Below are positions 1 to 6,717 of a stretch of DNA of 64,000 bases, piece after piece; the stretch's first letter is position 1; every line of letters begins with the position of its first letter. The notes below the pieces were generated by a model. That model was given only the letters and a program-made list of their open reading frames with translations, was not told where the DNA came from and made no database searches. Origin of the DNA: Teichococcus aerophilus (GTDB lineage: Bacteria > Pseudomonadota > Alphaproteobacteria > Acetobacterales > Acetobacteraceae); assembly GCF_014490485.1 (NCBI RefSeq), contig NZ_JACTVA010000005.1:97203-161202 (forward strand), written 5' to 3'. The translations under genes and the position numbers were made by a program.

Positions 1-64
1 TCGGTCACCTTCCAGCGAGCGGACAGAGCCGTGGCCTGGATGAGCCCGAGACATGAGGGGCCAG

Positions 65-1255
65 ATGAAGGTAGCCATCATCCACTACTGGCTGGTTGGC
101 ATGCGGGGAGGCGAGAAGGTTCTCGAATCGCTCTGCGAGCTCTTCCCCGAGGCGGATATCTTCACCCATGTCTATAGGCCGGAGGCGATCTCGGACACGA
201 TCCGGGCGCACCGGGTTTCGACGACGTTCATCGCGAGGTTGCCCTTCGCCGCCCGGCTGTATCAGGCGTACCTGCCGCTGATGCCGCTCGCGCTCGAGCA
301 GCTCGATCTCCGAAAGTATGATCTGGTGATCAGCAGCGAGTCAGGGCCGGCGAAAGGGGTGCTGACGCGTCCGGATGCCTTGCATGTCTGCTATTGCCAT
401 ACGCCGATGCGATACATCTGGAATATGTACCAGGAGTATCGGCAGCAGGTGCCGCTTCCACTCCGGCCGCTTGTCTCTCTCCTGGCACACCGGCTGCGGC
501 AGTGGGACCAGACGGCATCCGCCCGGGTCGATTTCTTCGTTGCCAATTCACGCAACATTTCGGATCAGATCCGGAAATTCTATCGGCGCCCATCCGAAGT
601 CGTTTACCCGCCGGTGGACCTCGACCTTTTCAACGGGGCGATGGCGGCTGGGACAACGGCCGGAGATTTCTATCTATATGCGGGGCAGCTGATTCCCTAC
701 AAACGCGTCGATCTCGCCATCGACGCCTGCAAAGCGCTTGGCCGCCGGCTGGTTATCATTGGCGGCGGCAGCGAGAAGGAACGCCTTGCCCGCCAGGCCG
801 GACCGCTGGTGGCCTTTCTGGGGCATGTCGACGACGCCACGCTGCGCTCCCACTATGCGCGTTGCCGCGCTTTGCTGTTCACGGGCGAGGAAGATTTCGG
901 AATCGTTCCGCTGGAAGCGATGGCCTGTGGCCGACCTGTCATCGCCTATGGGCGCGGAGGCGCACTGGAAACCGTCACGCCGGTTTCCGGCCTGCATTTC
1001 TCCGAGCAATCGATCCCGTCCCTGACGGATGCCATGCGGCGCTTCGAAGCCACCGAGCACAGCTTCGACCCACAGGCGATCGCGCAGCATGCGGGAAACT
1101 TCTCCAAGGCGCGCTTTCGCGAAGGTTTCCTGGCTGCCCTCGACATGGCCTTGGCCGAGCAGGGCCCGGCAAGGCGTTGGCGCAGCGTCGCCGATTTGCC
1201 GCTGCCGTTTCAGCCGACTGTCACCGCCATTGCGGTAGCGGGGGAGGCGGCGTGA
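65..1255 (+). CDS. GT4-family glycosyltransferase
   Basis: Cytoplasmic glycosyltransferase expected to add a sugar to the lipid-linked exopolysaccharide repeat unit. The 396-residue protein has the two-lobed GT-B layout. The N-terminal lobe starts KVAIIHYWLVG and carries a glycine-rich loop. The C-terminal lobe has the GT4 donor-site E-x7-E motif in GEEDFGIVPLEAMACG, around residues 275-290. I chose ATG at 65 over the in-frame ATG at 53 because GAGGGG at 54-59 is well placed as its ribosome binding site. The stop overlaps the next gene's start (TGATG), so the genes are translationally coupled. Donor and acceptor cannot be read from sequence. Confidence 0.88.
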   Translation: MKVAIIHYWLVGMRGGEKVLESLCELFPEADIFTHVYRPEAISDTIRAHRVSTTFIARLPFAARLYQAYLPLMPLALEQLDLRKYDLVISSESGPAKGVLTRPDALHVCYCHTPMRYIWNMYQEYRQQVPLPLRPLVSLLAHRLRQWDQTASARVDFFVANSRNISDQIRKFYRRPSEVVYPPVDLDLFNGAMAAGTTAGDFYLYAGQLIPYKRVDLAIDACKALGRRLVIIGGGSEKERLARQAGPLVAFLGHVDDATLRSHYARCRALLFTGEEDFGIVPLEAMACGRPVIAYGRGGALETVTPVSGLHFSEQSIPSLTDAMRRFEATEHSFDPQAIAQHAGNFSKARFREGFLAALDMALAEQGPARRWRSVADLPLPFQPTVTAIAVAGEAA

Positions 1256-2370
1256 TGTCGGTCTCAGTTCTCCAGGTCATCGGCGATGGCAGGATGGGTG
1301 GCGGCACCACGGCGGTTCTGCAACTGGCGTCCGGGCTGCGGCATCACAGCGTCTCCGTCAGTATAGCCACCCAGCAGGGAACGGAGCTGGTCAGCACCGC
1401 CAGGTCGCTCGGCATCGTGGTGCATGAGCTGGATTTCTCGCGGCGCGCCGCCTCCCTGTTCACCTCGCGCAAAGTGCAGGCGGTCATTCGGGCGACGAAG
1501 CCCAGTATCGTTCATGCTCACGGCGCCAGGGCGGGGCTTCCCTGTGCCTTGTTGCCACGTGGGCTTGGTCCGGCCATCGCCTATACCGTGCATGGCTTCC
1601 ACTACGGCAACAAAGCCATCGGCGTCCGGACCTTCGCGCGGTGGAGCGAATGGCTCTGCATCGCCGCCGCGCAGGCCGTCGTCTTCGTGTCCCAAAGCGA
1701 TGCCGCGTTGGCCTCGAAGGACGGGCTGCTCGGTGGCACGACAACAAGCCATGTCATCTACAATGGCGCTGCGCAGCCCGGCGCCGAGGGCCCTCCGCGC
1801 GCGCCGGACCACGACGTGGCCTTCATCGGCAGGCTGCATCACCAGAAAAATCCGCTTCTACTGGCGGAAATCGCTCGGCTTGCTCCTGCCCTGCGGTTTC
1901 TCATCGTCGGCGATGGCGAGTTGGGCCCGGCGCTGCGCCAGCGGGTACGTGAACTGTCCTTGCAGGACCGCTTCACCTTCCTTGGCAGCCTGCCGCACGC
2001 GGATGCGCTGCGTGCCCTCACCAGGGCCCGCTGCATGGTGCTGCCCTCGCTCTGGGAAGGCCTGCCGATGGCGGTGATTGAGGCGATGCATCTCGGCCTG
2101 CCCGTGGTCGCCACGGACATGCCCGGCCTGCGGGAGATGGTGGTGGAGAATGTCACCGGCCATCTGGTGCCGTCCGGCAACGCCGCGCTCTTCGCGAAAA
2201 GGCTCAGCGGGCTGGCGGCCGACCGGGCGAGGAGCAGCGCCATGCATGCGGCCGCCAGAAGCCGCGCCGCTGAACTGTTCTCTCTCGAACAGCAGATCGG
2301 ACGGCACGCTGCCCTGTATCGCGGCATGGTGGCCGCGGCGAGATCCCGCATCGCGGAGCTCGCGGCATGA
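1255..2370 (+). CDS. GT4-family glycosyltransferase
   Basis: Second glycosyltransferase of the exopolysaccharide operon, 371 residues. It opens with VLQVIGDGRMGGG, a typical GT4 N-terminal glycine-rich acceptor loop. The donor-binding motif WEGLPMAVIEAMHLGLP lies near residues 265-281 and includes the E-x7-E pair. The open frame extends far upstream, but homology-like sequence starts only at ATG 1255, which overlaps the previous stop. The 3' end overlaps the flippase gene by ATGA. Its place between another GT4 and a Wzx-type flippase supports a role in repeat-unit assembly at the inner membrane. Sugar specificity is unknown. Confidence 0.87.
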   Translation: MSVSVLQVIGDGRMGGGTTAVLQLASGLRHHSVSVSIATQQGTELVSTARSLGIVVHELDFSRRAASLFTSRKVQAVIRATKPSIVHAHGARAGLPCALLPRGLGPAIAYTVHGFHYGNKAIGVRTFARWSEWLCIAAAQAVVFVSQSDAALASKDGLLGGTTTSHVIYNGAAQPGAEGPPRAPDHDVAFIGRLHHQKNPLLLAEIARLAPALRFLIVGDGELGPALRQRVRELSLQDRFTFLGSLPHADALRALTRARCMVLPSLWEGLPMAVIEAMHLGLPVVATDMPGLREMVVENVTGHLVPSGNAALFAKRLSGLAADRARSSAMHAAARSRAAELFSLEQQIGRHAALYRGMVAAARSRIAELAA

Positions 2371-3749
2371 CCGGCCGGCAGGGGCGCCATCGCGGCCTGC
2401 ATCTGGTCCTTCGTGGCCTCGGCGCGTTGCTGGGCGGTACGCTAATGGCGTCCCTGTTGTCACTGCTGACCCAGACGTTCCTGGCGCGCTCGCTCACCGC
2501 GGTCGAGTACGGCCAGTTGGCCGCGATCCTGACGGTGGCCAACCTGCTGTCCTCCGTTGCCTGCGCCGGGGTTAACTGGCTGCTGCTGCAAATCTTCGGT
2601 GATGAAGGCCGGCAGGCCTATCGCTGGACACCGGCTCTCGGCCGGTTGCTGGCGCTGAGCGGCGCCTTCGCAACGGTGCTGCTGGGCGCGTATACGCTGG
2701 TGGGCAGCAGCGTCTCCGGGCAGGCGCAATGGCTGGCCTTCCTGGCTGGTCTGGCCATTGTCGCCGGCCAGGCCGCGGTCGATTTGGGTTCCGCGCGGCT
2801 GCAGCTGGAACGGCGCTATGGCGCGCTGTCGCTTTGGCAGGCGGCGACGCAGGCACTGCGGTTGCTGCTGCTCTGCCTGATGGTACTGCCGCGTGACGCC
2901 CCGCCGTCGCTGGAAGAAGTGTTGCTGTTGTACGGCCTTACCGGAATGGCGGTTGCTGCCGCCGGCGCGTGGCTGCTGCGTCCGCTCTGGTCCGCCAGCC
3001 TCGCCTTGCCGCCGGATGGCCCTGCCAGCCTTGTAGACCGCACAGCCCCGTCGCTGGTGTCCGTGGCGAAACTGGCGATGCCCTTCGCGTTGATGACCGT
3101 CTTCTACGTGCTGTACTTCCAGTGGGCCGTCGTGCTGCTCGATTGGCAGGTCGGCGGCGCCGCGGCGGCCTCCTACAGCGCGGCATTATTGCTGATTGCG
3201 GCGGCCTCCATGCTGCCGCAGGTCGTCTACATGAAATTCCTCACGCCGATCATCTGCCGCTGGGCGGTGCATGACCGCGCGCGGTTCGGCGCGGTGTTCC
3301 ACCTGGGTGTCATTGCCATGTTGGCGACGGGCGTGGCCGGCATGCTGGTGCTTGGGCTCGGCAGCCCGATCCTGATCCCGCTACTGTTCGGCGATGGATT
3401 GCCGGATGCGGTGATGGTGCTGTCCATCCTCTCCCTCGCCCTGCCGATCCGCTTCGTGCACGCATCCTTCAGCGCCACCTTTGTCAGCCCGGCCGAAGTC
3501 GCGCAAAAGGTTGGTTACCTGGGTTGGGCCGCATTGTGCGGCATCCTGGCGAATCTGGCCCTGGTGCCGGTACTAGGTTTGGCGGGCGCGCCCATCGCCG
3601 CCGTGCTGAGCGAGGCCGTGCTGCTGGCCCTGCATGTGCGCGGGATGCACCGGTTGATCCACGGCGTCTCCATCCGGGCGACGTTCCGCCCAGCGACCTC
3701 GGTCTCGTCGCTGCGCCTCCTCATGGAGCACGGCCGCCATGCGGATTGA
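2367..3749 (+). CDS. Polysaccharide flippase, Wzx/MATE-like
   Basis: Integral membrane protein of 460 residues with about 12-14 hydrophobic segments and few charged loops. It fits the oligosaccharide flippase family (MVF/MATE superfamily), which moves undecaprenyl-diphosphate-linked repeat units across the inner membrane. Features seen are the N-terminal LGGTLMASLLSLLTQTFLARSL segment region, which is typical of the first flippase helix pair, and a long series of alternating hydrophobic stretches to the C-terminus. It overlaps the preceding glycosyltransferase by 4 bp and the following glycosidase by 11 bp. With the polymerase-like gene at 9.0 kb it completes a Wzx/Wzy-type assembly set. The family assignment rests on topology and context. 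Confidence 0.82.
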   Translation: MTGRQGRHRGLHLVLRGLGALLGGTLMASLLSLLTQTFLARSLTAVEYGQLAAILTVANLLSSVACAGVNWLLLQIFGDEGRQAYRWTPALGRLLALSGAFATVLLGAYTLVGSSVSGQAQWLAFLAGLAIVAGQAAVDLGSARLQLERRYGALSLWQAATQALRLLLLCLMVLPRDAPPSLEEVLLLYGLTGMAVAAAGAWLLRPLWSASLALPPDGPASLVDRTAPSLVSVAKLAMPFALMTVFYVLYFQWAVVLLDWQVGGAAAASYSAALLLIAAASMLPQVVYMKFLTPIICRWAVHDRARFGAVFHLGVIAMLATGVAGMLVLGLGSPILIPLLFGDGLPDAVMVLSILSLALPIRFVHASFSATFVSPAEVAQKVGYLGWAALCGILANLALVPVLGLAGAPIAAVLSEAVLLALHVRGMHRLIHGVSIRATFRPATSVSSLRLLMEHGRHAD

Positions 3750-5055
3750 CCGGCTGGCCATGGCCATGTTGCTGGCAGGCTCGATGGGCGCGCACGCCCA
3801 GCCGGCTGGCCGCATCCAGGCCTGGCTGGGCGAAGGCGGCGTTACGGCGGGCCTCGGCGTCAATGTCCACTTTCCGCCCGGGCGCCCGCGGGATCTGCCA
3901 CGCATCCGGCAACTCGGCTTCCAGGTGGTGCGGACGGATCTGCTCTGGGCGCAGGTCGAGACTGGGCGAGGGCGCTATGACTGGGCGGCGGCCGATGTGC
4001 TGTTGGGCGACCTGGAAGCCAACGGCCTGCAGGCCCTGTTCATCCTCGCCTACTCCAACCCGCTTTATGCGGAGAGGGTACCGGGGCGGCCGGATTCACC
4101 TTCGCTTGGTTACGCCGCGCCCCAGCATGGCGAAGCGCGGACCGCGTTCATGGCCTTCGTGCGCCTGGCGGCCGCGCGTTACCAGGGCCGCGTCGCGTGG
4201 GAAGTGTGGAACGAGCCCGACCATAATTTCGGCATGCCGGTCGACCTGCGCACCTATATCGGCTTCGCCGCCGAGGCCTGTGGCGCCGTGCGCGCACAGG
4301 ATGCCGGCGCCGTCGTTCTAGGGCCGGCCGCGTCCGGTTTCCTGCGCTGGTTCCTGGAGGATTTCGCCGAGGCCGACCGCGCCGGATGCTTCGACGCTGT
4401 CAGCGTGCACCCCTATCGCGACCGCGCGCCGGAAGACGTGCTGGAAGACTGGGCGAGGCTGCAAGGCGTGGTACAGCGGGTCGCGCAGGCGCAGGGCCGC
4501 ACGCCGCCGGCGATCGTCAACAGCGAGTGGGGCTATTCCTCCACCGGCGGCGCCTGGACCCGGCAGCGGCAGGCGGATTACGTCGCCAGGCTCTGGCTGT
4601 TGGATCGGATGGCCGGCATTCCCCTGACCATCATCTACGATTGGTGGGACGACGGCCCGGATGCCAGCCAGAAGGAAGCGAGCTTCGGCATCGTCGATCA
4701 CTGGGGGCAGCCGAAGCCGGTCCATACGGCGCTGGCGCGCATCGCCGGGGCACTGCGCGGCCTGGAGTACCAGGGCCGGGTGGAGACGTTCCGGACCGGC
4801 GAGTTCCTGCTGGCTTTCGGCGCGGCGGAGGGCCCAACCAGCGTCCTGGTCGGGTGGAACACCGAGGCCCAGGGCAGCATGATCGTCGCCCCCAGGCGCC
4901 TGTGCCTGGCGGGCCAGCCCGCGCCACTCTCCCCTGGCTGTGCGCCGGATGGCACGCAGTTCGTGGTGGCAGAGAGCCTGCGGCTGGACACGGCGCCGCG
5001 TATCTTCTCGGTCGGCGGGGATGGCTCGCTGCGGCCGGCGGGGCCGGCGCGATGA
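3739..5055 (+). CDS. Secreted glycoside hydrolase, clan A TIM barrel (GH39/GH5-like)
   Basis: Predicted exported glycosidase, 438 residues. An N-terminal signal peptide (MRIDRLAMAMLLAGSMGAHA) is followed by a TIM-barrel domain. The clan-A acid/base glutamate is visible in WEVWNEPD (Glu159) and a nucleophile candidate in NSEWGYSS (Glu263), about 100 residues apart as in the clan. The FQVVRTDLLWAQVE strand also resembles GH39/GH5 enzymes. It starts 11 bp inside the flippase gene, so it is part of the exopolysaccharide operon. It may trim or release polymer in the periplasm; the substrate is not known. The assignment between GH39, GH5 and related families is uncertain. Confidence 0.75.
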   Translation: MRIDRLAMAMLLAGSMGAHAQPAGRIQAWLGEGGVTAGLGVNVHFPPGRPRDLPRIRQLGFQVVRTDLLWAQVETGRGRYDWAAADVLLGDLEANGLQALFILAYSNPLYAERVPGRPDSPSLGYAAPQHGEARTAFMAFVRLAAARYQGRVAWEVWNEPDHNFGMPVDLRTYIGFAAEACGAVRAQDAGAVVLGPAASGFLRWFLEDFAEADRAGCFDAVSVHPYRDRAPEDVLEDWARLQGVVQRVAQAQGRTPPAIVNSEWGYSSTGGAWTRQRQADYVARLWLLDRMAGIPLTIIYDWWDDGPDASQKEASFGIVDHWGQPKPVHTALARIAGALRGLEYQGRVETFRTGEFLLAFGAAEGPTSVLVGWNTEAQGSMIVAPRRLCLAGQPAPLSPGCAPDGTQFVVAESLRLDTAPRIFSVGGDGSLRPAGPAR

Positions 5056-5075
5056 GAGCCATCCCTGCCCTCGGC

Positions 5076-6422
5076 TCAGGCGAAGATGAAGTCGCTCTGG
5101 CTCAGTGCCTGCAGGTGATCCAGCGTCAGGGTATCGCCCCCGGCGAAGGTCACCAGCATGGCATCGGCGCCCTGCCGCGTGGTCGCCTGCCAGCTCACGT
5201 CGCTGGCGGAAACGCCGACCAGTTCGATCCTGTCGGTGCCACGGGTGAAGTCGGTGATGATGTCATCGCCTTCATTGCCGTGGGTGGAGAAGATGTCGGC
5301 GCCTTCGTCCCCGGCCATGCGGTCGTTGCCGGCGCCGCCATAGATGCGGTCGTCGCCCTGCCCGCCGAGGATGACGTCGTCTCCGGCATCGCCGTAGATC
5401 GTATCGTTGCCGTTCTGGCCCCACAGATGGTCGTTGCCGGCACCGCCGGAGAGGCCATCATCGCCGTCATGGCCGGTCAGGGTGTCATTGCCACCGCCGC
5501 CTTGCAGCCAGTCATCGCCGGCGTGGCCCACCAGCTTGTCGTCCCCATCCGCGCCGTTCAGGTACACCGGCGTCGTGCTCAGCAGGATCGGGTCCACGCC
5601 CGGCCTGGCAGGCGTGGCCGGCGTCTCCGCCTCGATCGGCGCACCGGCGGCGTCCTCCTCGTAGACGCGGATGTAGTCCACCTTCATCTCGGCGGGGAAC
5701 GGCGTCGTGCTGTCCGGGTTGCCGCCCCAGTCGCCGCCGACGGCCAGGTTGACCACCAGGAAAGAAGGCCCGAAGTCGCGGAAGGCGGCGCCGTCCAGAT
5801 GCGTGGTCAGTTGGCCGTCGAAGTAGAAGTCCAGGGCGTCCTCGGTCCATTCCAGTCCATAGGTATGGAAGCCGGCCGAGACATCGGTGCCCACCGCTGC
5901 CGCGTTCGTCGTGTGCTGGGCGGGGTTGCCGCGGAAATCGTGGGTGGAGTTGTGGACGACCCAGGGGTCGTGGCCCAGCACCTCCATGATATCGATCTCG
6001 CCCATGCCGACCAGCCAGAAGGCCGGCCACAGCCCCTGCCCTTGCGGCAGCTCGGCCCGCATCTCCCAGTAGCCGTATTGCTGCCAGAAGCCGTCCGGCT
6101 GCGTCCCTTCCGAAGCCGGCCCCCCCGAGGTCTCCAGCACACCGGACACGTAGGGGGTCGAGACGTCGTCCTTCAGGTTCTCCGGCGTCGGGACAGCGGT
6201 GATCGTCAGCACGCCGTCGGCGACGCTGAAGGGATTATAGGCATCGGCCCCGCCGAACCCGGCATCCACGTAGGTCTGCTGCTCGTGGTTATCCGCGAAG
6301 GTCCGCAGGTTTTCCCAATGCGCCAGGGTGGGAGAAAAGGCGCCCCCCTGGTCCAGGAAGAGTGGCTGCTGGGGGTCATTGAATTCGGCGTCGAAGGTCA
6401 GGCGGAAATTACCAGCTGGCAT
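5076..6422 (-). CDS. GH16 glycanase with RTX calcium-binding repeats
   Basis: Likely extracellular endoglycanase, 448 residues. The N-terminal half is a GH16 beta-jelly-roll domain with the catalytic motif E-I-D-I-M-E (Glu142, Asp144, Glu147). The second half has about nine glycine/aspartate-rich nonapeptides of the form GGxGNDxxx (about residues 295-385), then a C-terminal hydrophobic/acidic tail. RTX repeats fold on calcium and go with type I secretion; accordingly there is no N-terminal signal peptide. ExsH-type succinoglycan glycanases of rhizobia have the same architecture. ATG at 6422 is used; a TTG one codon upstream is possible. No type I secretion genes are in the window. It is transcribed away from the wzc-like gene. 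Confidence 0.88.
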   Translation of the reverse strand: MPAGNFRLTFDAEFNDPQQPLFLDQGGAFSPTLAHWENLRTFADNHEQQTYVDAGFGGADAYNPFSVADGVLTITAVPTPENLKDDVSTPYVSGVLETSGGPASEGTQPDGFWQQYGYWEMRAELPQGQGLWPAFWLVGMGEIDIMEVLGHDPWVVHNSTHDFRGNPAQHTTNAAAVGTDVSAGFHTYGLEWTEDALDFYFDGQLTTHLDGAAFRDFGPSFLVVNLAVGGDWGGNPDSTTPFPAEMKVDYIRVYEEDAAGAPIEAETPATPARPGVDPILLSTTPVYLNGADGDDKLVGHAGDDWLQGGGGNDTLTGHDGDDGLSGGAGNDHLWGQNGNDTIYGDAGDDVILGGQGDDRIYGGAGNDRMAGDEGADIFSTHGNEGDDIITDFTRGTDRIELVGVSASDVSWQATTRQGADAMLVTFAGGDTLTLDHLQALSQSDFIFA

Positions 6423-6528
6423 CAAGATCCCTCATACGTGGCGACATCAGTCAGAAGTGCCCAATCGGCTACGTTAAGTGTAATTCTCAAGCAATACATG
6501 CCATCTTGGAAATCATAATTCCTTACGT

Positions 6529-6567
6529 TTGAATCATGAACCGATCGATAATCGCATTATGATTCAA
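6529..6567. promoter_or_regulatory. Inverted repeat, candidate operator
   Basis: TTGAATCAT (6529-6537) and ATGATTCAA (6559-6567) are perfect inverted copies separated by 21 bp. Each arm contains one GANTC site. The position between two divergently transcribed exopolysaccharide genes suggests a regulator or methylation-sensitive site. No regulator gene lies within the locus. Confidence 0.45.
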
Positions 6568-6615
6568 TCATTCGGGCTCTCTATGCGCGAATCTGAATAC
6601 TATCGATGAATCTCC

Positions 6616-6621
6616 TATAAT
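6616..6621 (+). promoter_or_regulatory. Possible -10 box (TATAAT) for the wzc-like gene
   Basis: A perfect TATAAT lies about 100 bp before the wzc-like start codon. The matching -35 position (CTGAAT, 6593-6598) agrees with TTGACA in only three of six bases. GANTC sites at 6608 and 6624 flank the box, so methylation state could affect it. Inferred from sequence only. Confidence 0.35.
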
Positions 6622-6717
6622 TTGACTCGTTCGATTTTGTGGATTCTTCGATTCGATACCGATATACTTAATTCAATCGCAAATCCTGGCCTGCCCACCC
6701 CAAAGGAGCTCTCTGCG

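Larger units (their letters stand above)
6423..6717. promoter_or_regulatory. AT-rich divergent promoter region with seven GANTC sites
   Basis: This 295-bp gap separates the GH16 gene and the wzc-like gene and must hold promoters for both. It is far more AT-rich than its neighbours. GANTC sequences, the CcrM methylation target of alphaproteobacteria, start at 6531, 6561, 6589, 6608, 6624, 6642 and 6650. A consensus -10 box and a 9-bp inverted repeat overlap the same stretch. An AAAGGAG ribosome binding site at 6702-6708 precedes the wzc-like start. Confidence 0.7.

Noticed and set aside
394..1254. Upstream part of the long rightward frame that ends at 2370
   Set aside because: It runs through the first glycosyltransferase gene in another frame; GT4 sequence starts only at 1255.
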